NCBI GenBank assembly: GCA_016788805.1 | Contig: JAEUSE010000002.1 | Span: 1-17,486, forward strand | Direction of reading: 5' to 3' | DNA length: 17,486 nucleotides | DNA from: Candidatus Doudnabacteria bacterium | Lineage (GTDB): Bacteria; Patescibacteriota; Doudnabacteria; UBA920 | In this document: piece after piece, positions 1 through 9,500 of the stretch | How positions within the stretch are numbered: the first letter of the stretch is position 1 | Layout: each line of letters starts with the position of its first letter | The notes under the pieces: generated by a model | The model's database searches: none | What the model saw: only the letters and a program-made list of their open reading frames with translations | Told to the model about the DNA's origin: nothing | Program-made: the position numbers and the translations under genes

Positions 1-741
1 GGATTGGCGGCGTGGGTTAAAACCGAGAACTCCATTACTCTCGGGCCAAAAGAACAGCGGGTTGTGCCCTTTACCGTACAAATTCCGACCAATGCCGAAC
101 CGGGAGGTTATTTTGGGGCTTTGTTTACCTCCACCACTGCCCCTCGGGAAAACGATAACGGCGGAGTTGTCTTAAGTGAACGCGTTGGTTCACTTATACT
201 GCTTCGGGTCAACGGCTCACTTGTAGATTCCGGAGATATTCTTGAATTTGATACAAAACATAACCGGTTTTGGTACACGGCCCTGCCGGTTAGTTTGTAT
301 TACCGGTTTCAAAACAGCGGACTGGATCGAGTGAGACCCCTGGGAGATATACTTATTAAAAACTGGTTTGGCCGCACTACACAAACCCTAAACGCAAACC
401 CAGAAGGTGGTAATGTGCTGCCTAAAAGCATACGACGCTTCGAAACAGTCTGGCAAAACAACTCCGGCAACGACGAAGTCACCACCCTACCTGAACATGG
501 GTTCTGGAACAAAGTTGTATACGAAGCTCGTAACTTTGCCTTTGGCAAATATACCATACAGCTCAACCTTGCCTACGGGAACCCTCTACAAAGCGCCACC
601 GCATCCATGAGCGTTTTTATCCTACCCTGGCACCTCACGCTCGTATGTCTTTTTGGCTTTCTCGTTCTTGCTGTCTTCTTTAAATTCTTTATCCGCAGAT
701 ACAATCGCTGGATAATCCAGAAAGCGGGTAAGAAAAAATAG
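1..741 (+). CDS. DUF916-like (WxL-interacting-type) surface protein, 5'-truncated
   Basis: The reading frame is open from the first base, so the gene begins before the window; the TTG at position 4 is not a convincing start. About 246 residues are visible. They contain a beta-rich segment (...KEQRVVPFTVQIP...GGYFGALF...), then a second beta domain with 'FAFGKYTIQLNLAYGNP', one hydrophobic membrane segment (about residues 207-228, counting from the first residue) and a short basic tail (RRYNRWIIQKAGKKK). This order, beta domains then one membrane helix then a positive cytoplasmic tail, matches the DUF916/DUF3324 family that partners WxL proteins in Gram-positive bacteria. The gene at 1883-2875 is a diverged paralogue with the same 'FGKYqa.L...YGNP' block and '(R)RYNR.i.(r/q)KAG' tail. 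The role is inferred to be peptidoglycan or surface-partner binding outside the membrane. The family match is from recognition only and could be a CPR-specific relative. Confidence 0.7.
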   Translation, partial: GLAAWVKTENSITLGPKEQRVVPFTVQIPTNAEPGGYFGALFTSTTAPRENDNGGVVLSERVGSLILLRVNGSLVDSGDILEFDTKHNRFWYTALPVSLYYRFQNSGLDRVRPLGDILIKNWFGRTTQTLNANPEGGNVLPKSIRRFETVWQNNSGNDEVTTLPEHGFWNKVVYEARNFAFGKYTIQLNLAYGNPLQSATASMSVFILPWHLTLVCLFGFLVLAVFFKFFIRRYNRWIIQKAGKKK

Positions 742-758
742 CTTCCGCTCCGCGCGCG

Positions 759-787
759 CCACTTTAATTGTATTAAAGTGGTTTTTT
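759..787 (+). terminator. Intrinsic terminator after the first DUF916-like gene
   Basis: A perfect 10-bp stem (CCACTTTAAT at 759-768, ATTAAAGTGG at 772-781) with a 3-base loop is followed by six T (782-787). It begins 17 bases after the stop codon at 739-741. It separates this gene from the next one, whose ATG is 23 bases beyond the T run. Confidence 0.85.
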
Positions 788-810
788 GGTTCCGTGTTAA
801 AATAGAACAT

Positions 811-1905
811 ATGCGTACCACGAACAAATTTCTGATAATCCTGTCTGTGCTTATACTTACCGCGCAGCCTCTCATGGCGACAGCGGAGACCCTATCCAGC
901 ACCAATTACACTATAGAAAACCCCAGCGTGGACGGAGGCGGAGAAAGAAGCAGCTCCACCAATTACAATGAACAGGACTCAATCGGCGGGAGCAATGATA
1001 GCGTAAGCAACTCCACCAACTATAAAGTATTCCCGGGGTTTGAACAGCACGCCTATCCCGGCGTGCCCGGACAGCCAACACTCGTAAATACCGGCGGCAC
1101 ACTCTACAACGCCCTCGATTTTGTTATACATACCGGCGGCAACCAAACCGACACCACCTACGCCATTGCCATTTCCAACGACGACTTCGTTACCACTAAC
1201 TATATTCAAGCCGACGACACCGTGGGCAGTAGTCCGGTATGGCAAACCTATACCGCCTGGGGCTCTGGCAGCGGCCAACGGGTTACCGGCTTAATTGCCA
1301 ACACCGCCTACAAAATTAAGGTAAAGGCCAGGTATGCCGTGGACACAGAAACGGCTTATTCTATTACTGCAAGCGCCTCCACAGGCGGACCAACGCTTAC
1401 ACTTTCCTTCGCCGGGGTCAACTCAGGCACTACCATTGCCGGCGCTACCACGACCATAACCAGCGGCGCGAATACAGTCAGTTATGGCTCCCTAGTGCCC
1501 AATGTAACCGCCATCGCCGCACAAACCCTAACTGTAAGCACCAACGCCACCGGCGGCTACACCACAACCCTACAACAAGACGGAGATCTCCGAAACAACA
1601 ATAGCGACTCAATTAGCCCTGTTAGCGGCTCCAACGCATCGCCGGCAGCCTGGCCGACAAGTATCACCAATGGATACTTTGGATACCACACCACCGACAG
1701 CGCGCTCTGTACCGGCACTTCCGCTCGTTTTTCCTCGAACGACACTTACGCGGCCGCCACAACTTCGCCCGCCGAAGTTGCCTGCTCCACGACCGCGGCT
1801 ACAAACGAGCAAACATCCATTGTCTACAAGCTCGAAGTCGGCACCCAACAAGATGCCGGCACCTACCAAAACACTATTACCTATGTCACTACGGCGCAAT
1901 TTTAA
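811..1905 (+). CDS. Secreted surface protein with FnIII-like and WxL-like domains
   Basis: The ATG at 811 (364 residues) is preferred over the upstream GTG at 778, because 778 lies inside the terminator stem and the shorter form starts with a good signal peptide (MRTTNKF, then a hydrophobic core to about residue 22, cleavage near ATA-E). The mature part has a low-complexity Ser/Asn region ('SSTNY' appears twice and 'NSTNY' once), then a beta-sandwich stretch at about residues 79-185 resembling a fibronectin type III fold. The C-terminal domain (about 190-364) contains 'YGSLVPNVTAIAAQTLTVSTNATGG' and ends in 'YQNTITYVTTAQF'. This ending resembles the terminal strand of WxL or camelysin-like domains, but no W-x-L motif is visible. 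No LPxTG motif or membrane anchor is present. The flanking DUF916-like genes suggest it is held at the surface by those partners. No Shine-Dalgarno sequence precedes the start. Confidence 0.7.
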   Translation: MRTTNKFLIILSVLILTAQPLMATAETLSSTNYTIENPSVDGGGERSSSTNYNEQDSIGGSNDSVSNSTNYKVFPGFEQHAYPGVPGQPTLVNTGGTLYNALDFVIHTGGNQTDTTYAIAISNDDFVTTNYIQADDTVGSSPVWQTYTAWGSGSGQRVTGLIANTAYKIKVKARYAVDTETAYSITASASTGGPTLTLSFAGVNSGTTIAGATTTITSGANTVSYGSLVPNVTAIAAQTLTVSTNATGGYTTTLQQDGDLRNNNSDSISPVSGSNASPAAWPTSITNGYFGYHTTDSALCTGTSARFSSNDTYAAATTSPAEVACSTTAATNEQTSIVYKLEVGTQQDAGTYQNTITYVTTAQF

Positions 1906-2875
1906 ACTCTCCGGCCGGCGGTACAACCTCCGGCTTATGGGCGTGGGTATGCTTGCGATGCTTGCGTTCTTTCATGTCTCAGCCATAACAAAAGCTGAAG
2001 ACCCTCAAACTTTAGAAGTTCAAGGTATACGGCTTTCGCCTTTTATCTTTGAACAAAACGTGCCCAAGGGCGAAAGTTATTCAAACGAAATTGCGTTAAC
2101 CAACACCACCTCTGAGACCGTGCAAATATCAGTAGCTATTCACGATTTTGTTCCAGCCGGTAGGCACGGAGAGGTGCGCTTCCTTCCCTCAAACCAACAA
2201 ACAGACCCGCACTTTTCTCTCTCCAAATGGGTAGATATTACAAAACAACCTGAATACACACTCCCGCCCAACACCACCACTCGGGCAGCTTTCAAAATTA
2301 CCGTTCCAATAGAAGCAGATGAAGGAACCCACTACGGGGGTATTTTATTTTCGTTTAGCGGTGACCCAACCGTTGGCGGTAGCAAAATAGTACAAAGCAT
2401 CGGCGCGATTCTGGTTATTAAAACCGGAAATGCGCAGGAAAACGGAGTGGTGGAAAGCTTTACTACTTCAAAAACGGTTTACAGCGAGCCCGCCATCCCC
2501 TTCTCTACCCTATTTAGCAATACCGGAAGCGCCCACATGAACCCTAAAGGAAAAATTGAAATTACTAATCTATTTGGTTCGGTAGTTGGCCTTGCGTATG
2601 TAAACGAGAACGCTCAAATTAGCCTACCAAACACTACCCGAGAGTTTAACAGTGTATATCGAAGCCCGTTTATGTTTGGAAAATACCAGGCCAAGCTCAC
2701 TATGTACTATGGCAACCCCAAGCTGGAGACTCGAAAAACGCTCTCCTTTTGGGTTTTTCCCTGGAAAACTATACTAAACATCGGTGGGATTGGCTTGTTC
2801 TCACTGCTATTACTGATTGCTTTCATATCCTTTTACAATAGGCGAATTTTGAGGAAAGCTGGCATTCGCAAATAA
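1883..2875 (+). CDS. DUF916-like (WxL-interacting-type) membrane-anchored surface protein
   Basis: The ATG at 1883 is chosen (330 residues). The open frame extends upstream to 1670, but that part is an out-of-frame shadow of the preceding gene. With this start the gene overlaps the preceding coding region by 23 bp, which suggests translational coupling. An ATG at 1937 is an alternative start. A basic N-terminus with a hydrophobic segment (about residues 19-31, GVGMLAMLAFFHV) acts as signal peptide. The mature protein begins near 'EDPQTLEVQGIRLSPFIFEQNVPKGES', typical of the DUF916 N-terminal domain, with 'DEGTHYGGILFSF' further on. A second beta domain contains 'GKYQAKLTMYYGNP'. A membrane helix (about residues 291-314) and a basic tail (NRRILRKAGIRK) close the protein. 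It is a diverged paralogue of the truncated gene at 1-741. Its role is inferred to be anchoring or presenting the secreted protein encoded just upstream. Confidence 0.75.
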   Translation: MSLRRNFKLSGRRYNLRLMGVGMLAMLAFFHVSAITKAEDPQTLEVQGIRLSPFIFEQNVPKGESYSNEIALTNTTSETVQISVAIHDFVPAGRHGEVRFLPSNQQTDPHFSLSKWVDITKQPEYTLPPNTTTRAAFKITVPIEADEGTHYGGILFSFSGDPTVGGSKIVQSIGAILVIKTGNAQENGVVESFTTSKTVYSEPAIPFSTLFSNTGSAHMNPKGKIEITNLFGSVVGLAYVNENAQISLPNTTREFNSVYRSPFMFGKYQAKLTMYYGNPKLETRKTLSFWVFPWKTILNIGGIGLFSLLLLIAFISFYNRRILRKAGIRK

Positions 2876-2885
2876 GTGATTCTTT

Positions 2886-2911
2886 AAAACCCGCTTAAAT
2901 AGGCGGGTTTT
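2886..2911 (+). terminator. Intrinsic terminator closing the surface-protein cluster
   Basis: A 9-bp perfect stem (AAAACCCGC at 2886-2894, GCGGGTTTT at 2903-2911) with an 8-base loop begins 10 bases after the stop of the DUF916-like gene. The stem itself supplies the T run. Confidence 0.85.
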
Positions 2912-2985
2912 GTATTAATCTCAAAAAACATCTCGTCACCCCCCTCTAAGCTACAAACTGGGCCAAAAGTATGTGCAATTAAATA

Positions 2986-3002
2986 CACATAACCTAACAA
3001 AA
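2986..3002 (+). repeat. Upstream arm of 17-bp inverted repeat (putative distal operator)
   Basis: CACATAACCTAACAAAA is the exact reverse complement of 3079-3095. The site is not itself palindromic, so the two copies are asymmetric sites in opposite orientation with centres 93 bp apart, on either side of the promoter. This arrangement is typical of operators that may loop; the binding protein is unknown. Confidence 0.75.
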
Positions 3003-3040
3003 TGTGATGAAAAACCCTTTATTTTAAAGAAATATGTGTA

Positions 3041-3069
3041 TTGACTTTATATAAAATATATGCTAAAAT
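3041..3069 (+). promoter_or_regulatory. Sigma-70-type promoter with extended -10
   Basis: The -35 element TTGACT (3041-3046), a 17-bp spacer and the extended -10 TGC-TAAAAT (3061-3069) form a near-consensus promoter. The expected transcription start is near 3076, directly before the proximal 17-bp site. It faces the HTH gene and possibly the giant gene beyond it, since no strong terminator lies between those two. Confidence 0.75.
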
Positions 3070-3078
3070 ACTTATAAG

Positions 3079-3095
3079 TTTTGTTAGGTTATGTG
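3079..3095 (+). repeat. Downstream arm of 17-bp inverted repeat (putative proximal operator)
   Basis: TTTTGTTAGGTTATGTG is the exact reverse complement of 2986-3002. It sits at about +4 to +20 relative to the predicted transcription start, where a bound repressor would block promoter clearance. The most obvious candidate binder is the HTH protein encoded at 3225-3425, by autoregulation; this is inference. Confidence 0.75.
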
Positions 3096-3224
3096 AGTAA
3101 AATTATCTTACTAAAACCTACCAAAAATTACAGGTCGAAACAAAAACTTTAAAAAAAATTAAAAAGGCTCTCATATAAGCGATTATTATCGCAATACTCT
3201 CTTGTATGCTGCCAAAATACAAAA

Positions 3225-3425
3225 ATGCCACAGAATCAAATACCGGAACTTCTTACCTTAAAAGAAGCTTGCGAACTACTACGCGTACACGCAAACACCC
3301 TTAGAAATTGGGAAAAAGAAGGCAAACTCCAAACCATTCGCATTGGCACTCGCCGCGATCGGCGTTTTACCAAAGCCAGTCTTGAACAGTTTTTCCAAAC
3401 GAGCAACCAAGCTATTGCCGCCTAG
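3225..3425 (+). CDS. Small excisionase/MerR-type helix-turn-helix DNA-binding protein
   Basis: This 66-residue protein is nearly all one HTH_17-type domain: 'LLTLKEACELLRVHANTLRNWEKEGKLQTIRIGTRRDRRF' at about residues 9-48. The helix-turn-helix 'TLKEACELLRVHANTLRNWEKEGKL' is followed by the basic wing (RIGTRRDRRFTKASLEQFF). Such single-domain proteins act as excisionases or as transcription regulators. No integrase, att site or phage gene is visible nearby, so a regulatory role is more likely. It lies downstream of a promoter bracketed by inverted sites and 132 bp before the giant fibre gene on the same strand, which suggests it controls itself and perhaps that gene. No Shine-Dalgarno sequence is seen; the ATG follows an A-rich stretch. 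Confidence 0.85.
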   Translation: MPQNQIPELLTLKEACELLRVHANTLRNWEKEGKLQTIRIGTRRDRRFTKASLEQFFQTSNQAIAA

Positions 3426-3557
3426 TAAATAGGTTGGCTTTATTTTGTTTAAAATAAACACCAAAAAGCAACGCTGACGCGCAGCGGCCATGGATAAAGA
3501 TAACGAGAGCTTAAAATAGGCTTTTGCTTACGTGTCCGGGTAATACAAAAACAAAAC
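3426..3557 (+). promoter_or_regulatory. Leader of the giant fibre gene
   Basis: The 132-base gap holds two small hairpins: TTTATTTT/AAAATAAA at 3439-3446 and 3451-3458, and CGCTG/CAGCG at 3472-3476 and 3482-3486. Neither is followed by a T run, so neither looks like a strong terminator and read-through from the HTH gene is plausible. A -10-like TAAAAT (3512-3517) lacks a good -35. I recognise no riboswitch here. Confidence 0.35.
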
Positions 3558-6500
3558 GTGTACCCCCTCGAACTAAAACTTAGCTTAAATGTTCGGAAGC
3601 ATACCAGGTTGTATGCGATTTTAGCATTGCTTGCAACTCTTGTGGGTTGGACACCGGTGAACACAAACACCGCGCAAGCGGCAATAGCCAAATATTTAAA
3701 CTTTCAAGGCAAACTTACCAAGGTGAGCGACGGCACCAACGTAGCCAATGGTTCATATGCGTTTGAATTTAAACTCTATGACGCAAGTACATCCGGCACG
3801 CTGCTCTGGACAGAGACCTATGATCAACCTTCCGGAGCTTGTACAAAGCTCGTAGTCACCAGCGGAGTATTTAACGCGAAGTTGGGTAGTTGCAACGCTT
3901 TAACCGGCGTCGATTTTACCTCAAGCTCGCTCTACCTCTCGGTGAATTTCGCTCCCACCGGTACGAGCTACGACGGAGAAATGTCTCCTCGCAAACAACT
4001 TGTATCTACTGCGTACGCATTTATAGCAAATGGGGTTTCTGGTGACGGACCGGTCAATAGCACTATTTCTTCTGCAACCGCACTGACGGTGGCAAAATCG
4101 GGAAGCAACTACGGCCTGCAAGTAGACACCAGCGCCGCCTCCGCTGCCACCGGTTTAAAAATTACCTCCGGTGCAGCGACGAGCGGCATCGCGTTGTCGG
4201 CTATTTCATCCGGTACTAACGAAAATATCACCGTAGACGCCAAGGGATCGGGCACGGTCAGCCTCGGCGCGACCTCTACCGGAGATGTTCTGTTAGGCGG
4301 CGGTAGCGGCTCTACCGGGTGTACTATAACCAATTCTACCGGAGCGTTTGCTTGTGCTGCCGGCGGCTCGTTTACTACACTAGCCTTAACCGGCACAGTT
4401 ACCGGAGCCGCGAGCTATAACGGTTTAGTAATTACCGCAAATACCGGTGTAATTACCACCGGCACCTGGAACGGCACCGCCATTGGCAGCCAATACGGAG
4501 GCACTGGCCAAAACTTCTCTGCTTCATCTGGGTTACCAAGTATTAACGCCGGCGCTTGGCAAGCTAATACCATCACACCAAATGGTGTAGCCTACGGCGG
4601 GGCAAGTAACGCCATGTCATTTACCGCCCAAGGCGCTGCGAACACAGTGTTGGTTGCCAACGCCGGGGCACCAAGCTTTAGCGCGGCCATTACCGTGGGC
4701 ACTAGCGTGACCTCTCCGACAATTAACGCGACGACTGCGTTACAGTTTAACGGAACCAATATTAATACCGGCGGCACTCTTTCCAATGTCGCCTATTTGG
4801 ATCAAAACAACACCTTTACGGGTAGAAATATATTTAACCCCACCGTCACTGCTAATGGCGGTATTGGTCTTTCGCTTGCCCCAACCATTACTAACGCAAC
4901 CGGTTCGGCTACCCAGTATGGCGGGAAGCTTTCAGTTACCTCTACCGGCTCTACTGCTACAACACTCTACGGCCAACATATCTCTTTTACCGATGCCACC
5001 TCCACTGCCAATAATGCAACTGGCTTATACGTAGATGTAACCACCGCCAACTCTGCCGATACGACATACGCGGCAGTGTTTCAGGGTGGCAACGTGGGGG
5101 TTGGAGATACCTCTCCAACGGCAGCGCTGACAGTTGGCTCCGGTGACTTATTTCAAGTAAACTCTTCGGGTGCGATTGCTGCCGCGACAGGCATCAACTC
5201 TTCCGGAACAATTAATTTTTCTACGCTAACCGCCTCGAGCGCCGTCTATACCGACGGCTCAAAAAACCTTACCTCTACCGCTCCTACAAGCGGGGTCATT
5301 GGGTATTGGTCAAGGAGCGGGACAACATTAAGTACCACAACCGCAGGCGACGCGGTAACAACTTCCGGGAATATTTCAACATCCGGATCAGGTACTATAA
5401 CTTCAGCTGGGACACTCACCGCGTCAAACGGGCTAGCCCTTACAACCGGGGCCTTGAGCCTTACCGGAACTTCCGGATCAACAGCAATAACCGGATATGG
5501 TACAACGTCTATAACCTCTACCACAACGACGGGAAACATAAATACACTTGCCAATAGCTCTCTAGCGCCGGCGGCGGCGGCAACAGGGTACCTACTAAAT
5601 CTCACGTTAACTAACGGCTCCGTAAATACCACGGGAACCTCCACGGTGGCAGGAATTAATATTGCGCCCACTACTACCGCAGCCGGCACCGGTGGCACCA
5701 TGGAAACCTATGGTATCCGCATCCAAAATGCCGCAGGCACTGCAGGCGCAGGCACTCAAAACATCTACGGTATCAGAATCGGCAACCAAGGCGCAGGCAC
5801 TAATACAGAGACCACCTATGGATTGTATGTGGATGCCCAAACTGGTGGCGCCACGGCTTCTTACGCTGCAATCTTTATGGGAGGCAATATTGGAATTGGC
5901 ACAGCCACACCAGACAGGCCGGTACACATTTACAGTGCGAGCTCAGGGGGGGCGGTAATAAAAGTTGAAGAACCAAACCCCCGGTTCGATTGGCTCGAAA
6001 GCGACGCAGCGGCTAACAATAAACTCTGGCGAATGCAGTCTCAAGCCGAACAATGGAAAATATCCGCGATTAGCGACGACTTATCAACAACGACAGACAT
6101 TATTACAGTCGACCGCACAGGGGCCAGCACTATTGATCAACTCCAAATAACAAACGGTAACCTAGCGGTGGGACAAGTTACCGCAAGCGCGAAACTACAC
6201 GTACTCTCCACAACCGAACAGCTCCGCCTAGGTTACGATACTTCTAATTTTATCACTTATACGGTATCTTCCGCCGGTGCCCTAACCCAGGGTTTAAAAG
6301 CGAATACGGCCAACGCACTCCGTCTTACAGATAGTACTAACACCTATCAGACAATTGATACCAGAACCACGGCCGCAAATATCTCTGCCAACACTTTTAC
6401 CACAGGTACGGCGCCCACCATTGCTTCCGCTGCGACTGCCTATTTTAACTCCACAACCTTCACCCCTGGAACAGTTAATTTTTCCGGTAGTACACAAATT

Positions 6501-9500
6501 ACCAGTACCGGAACTAGTGCAAACAACGCGATACTCTTTAACCAACCTACTATAAACCGCACGGCGGCGGCAACCAGCCTCACTATCGACCAAGCATCCA
6601 ACCTGTTTATTAACGGGCCGACTATCGCATCACACGCGACCGGAGGGCAAACAGAAACCATTACCACATCCTCGGCTCTGCGGATCGGAGCCGGGTCTTC
6701 ACTCGCTGGATCAAATGGGGTGGTAACCAATGGGTACGGACTGTATGTCGACCCACCCACTGGCGCAACCAACAACTACACCGCTGTATTTCCAACCGGT
6801 AGAGTCGGTATCGGCACCGCCTCACCTTCAACAAGACTTCATGTGGCCGGTCTTGCAGCAGACACCTCCGGCACACTCATGACAATTAGCTACCCAGTCT
6901 CCGCAACACTTGCCGGCAGCTTAACCGGTCAAAATATAGACCTTGCAAGCAACGTAACCGCCACAAACCAAGGTACGTTTGGACTTCAAATAACTAACCC
7001 GGGTGCGACAAATACCGGTGCAAGCACATACATACACAGAGGCATATATGCGAGCATGGGTTCAAACCTAACTCAAAGTTCTGGCGGGGGCACCAGCAGA
7101 TATTATGCCCTTGACACTTCTCTACCGGCCATCACCCAAACCTCAGGCACGGTGTCTGCCGCGGCGCTCAATATTACCACGAATAACATCACCACTGGTG
7201 GCACCATGCAAGGTATAAACATAAACGCTACGGGGGTTGGAGCAGGCACCCTTACTGGAATGAACTTCTCCGCAATTACCGGCGGGGCGGGCACAGAAAA
7301 CGCCATAACCATCGGCTCTGGTTGGGATAACCAAATAAGTGGTAATGGTTGGTCTGTAAACGGCAGCGGCGCTTTGACCGTTGCGTCTTGTAGTGGTTGT
7401 GGTGGAGGCGCAACTGCTTTTGACGCTATCGGTGACCCAAGTGGTAACGGCGCCATAAACATGGGTACGACCACGCAAACCTTAGACTGGAGCGCGACCA
7501 CCACCACAGACAACTTAACCGTAACCTCATCTGCCACAGGCCTTACTTCTGGTTCTGCCTTTAAAGTTACTTCTGCTACCACCGGCGCCGTGACCAACGG
7601 TATTGTACAACTCACCGCAAGCGGAGCATACACTGGCAGCGGTGGATTACTCAATATAACCGGCAATGCCACAACCGGAGGTGTTATTGAAAATGTCTCT
7701 GGCACTGGTATTACCACTGGAACTATTACAAACATCACCGCCGGCACTGGTATTACCAGCGGTGCCGCTTTGAAAGTGTCCGCGTCAGGAACATCGGCCA
7801 TTGCCAATGGTTTAGTACAAATTAGCCACTCTGGGGCATATACCTCTACCGGGGGCCTTCTAAATGTGACTTCATCCGCGTCTACTGCAGGCACCTTAGT
7901 TAACCTGACAAATAACACAGCAAGCTTTACGGGTACCGCACTGAATATTTCAACTACTGGTATTACCAGCGGTACCGGTATTCAAGTTACTGGAGGTAGT
8001 TCTATGGCTGGTGGTCAGCTCATGGGGTTGGTTATGGGCACGGCATCTACAGGTACCGCACTTAATATTACCGCAAATGGCGGTGCATACACCGGAACCG
8101 GACTACTCGCCTTCAATAGCAACAGTCTTACATCAGGCACCATGCTGTCTATCGCTGCTAATGGCGCAAGCCAAACCTCCGCTAAATACATCGACATTGC
8201 CCAAACCGGAACCACTACCGGATTCACCGGCAACCTTATCAACCTTAGCTCTACCTCTACAACTGGCGCAGCAACGTTTATAAACCTAACGGCAAACTCT
8301 TCTACAGTTGGGGTTGGTCAGGCTATTTCTATGACTGGCCTAACAACTGGCTCCGCCTTAACTATTACCGGACCAAGTTCGACCGGGGTTACGGGGAGCG
8401 GAATTCTAAAAGTTACTTCCGATGTCGGTTCAGGCGGGTCCCAGGGTATGCTCGCAGCATTTAACCCGGACTATAGTTCAGCCAGCGCCGCATCGGGATA
8501 TGGAGTGGCCATACAAGGAACCGACAGCACCGCCGTTGCAAACACTAATAACAATTTATATTCAAATCTAGCCCTCACGGGCAACGCCGCAAAGACCGGC
8601 TATGCTAGCTATAACAACGTTAGCTCCAATTCAACAACCGCTGACACTACCTACGGCGGACTCTTTAGCACTAACATAACCGGGGCCATTTCCACAGGAA
8701 CACGTAATACATATGGTTTCCTCGCTCAACCGGCCACATCAGGGGCCAACACCGGTGGCACCACTCAAGTATTTGGTGGTTATTTTGCTCCTAACAGCAC
8801 AGGCTCTACCACCGGCTCTACGGTAAATGTCTTTGGCAACTACATAAGCAACACGGCAACACTTACTACCGGAGGCACAATTAACAGCTACGGCCTATAC
8901 GTCGCGAATGGAAGCATGAACACTACCGGTACGAGCGCCCAATACGGCCTATACGTCGCCCCTCAGTCCGGCGCCGACGCAAACTACGCTGCATATCTTG
9001 GTGGTTCAGTTGGAATTGGAAGCTCTGGCGTAGCGACACCCAAACAAGTGAACGGCCTACAATTACAATATAGCGATACAAGCGGGTCGGAGTACGGCAT
9101 TATAACGTCAAGAAAAAATAATCACCTCGCTTCCAACGCCTACTATGCGGGCGGATCAACCTGGAGCTATATCGGAGCAGAAAAAGCTAGCCTGGTTGAT
9201 GCGCTTTCAAACGGAAGCATTATACTCTACAACACCGACACAACCGGCTCAGCGGACGGCACCATTACCTGGGTAGACCGCTTTCACGTCAACGCCAATG
9301 GATACGTTGGAGTCAACGAGGCAAGTCCGTCAAAAGGAAGGTTTACGGTATCCGAAGCAGACGCCACCAACGACGAAGTTGTATACATCGACACGGAAGA
9401 GTCAACCACCACACAAACGGTGTTTGCTATAGAGAGTGACGCAACCACCGCTGATACAGTCAAATTTAAAGTAACGGCCGACGGCGAAACGAGCGTGCTT

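Larger units (their letters stand above)
2912..3224. promoter_or_regulatory. Regulatory intergenic region upstream of the HTH gene
   Basis: There is no coding potential in these 313 bases. From about 2980 the region is AT-rich. It holds a strong promoter (3041-3069), two inverted copies of a 17-bp site (2986-3002 and 3079-3095), a second 10-bp inverted repeat (2982-2991 with 3033-3042), and four copies of the core TATGTG (2970-2975, 2986-2991 reversed, 3033-3038, 3090-3095). Transcription from the promoter would leave a leader of about 150 bases before the ATG at 3225. That leader carries a small GCGAT-TATT-ATCGC hairpin at 3179-3192. Confidence 0.7.

Noticed and set aside
1670..1882. N-terminal extension of the second DUF916-like gene
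   Set aside because: It lies inside the preceding gene in another frame, is Pro/Thr-rich shadow sequence, and the start at 1883 gives a normal signal peptide.
3225..3425. Prophage or integrative element suggested by the excisionase-like protein
   Set aside because: No integrase, att repeats, tRNA or phage structural cluster accompanies it; S74 domains are also common in bacterial surface proteins.
3465..3557. Possible riboswitch before the giant gene
   Set aside because: Small hairpins are present, but I could not match cyclic-di-GMP or another known aptamer core.
3538..3565. GGGTA/TACCC hairpin looping out the GTG start of the giant gene
   Set aside because: Only five base pairs with an 18-base loop; could easily be chance, so not claimed as a regulatory element.
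5246..5701. 151-residue minus-strand open frame inside the giant gene
   Set aside because: Same cause as other antisense frames here: repetitive ACC/GGC codons leave the opposite strand free of stops.
7103..7918. 271-residue open frame on the minus strand inside the giant gene
   Set aside because: It is an antisense shadow of Thr/Gly/Ala-rich repeats (Val/Pro-rich, no domain), lacks its own context, and the sense frame is clearly the real gene.
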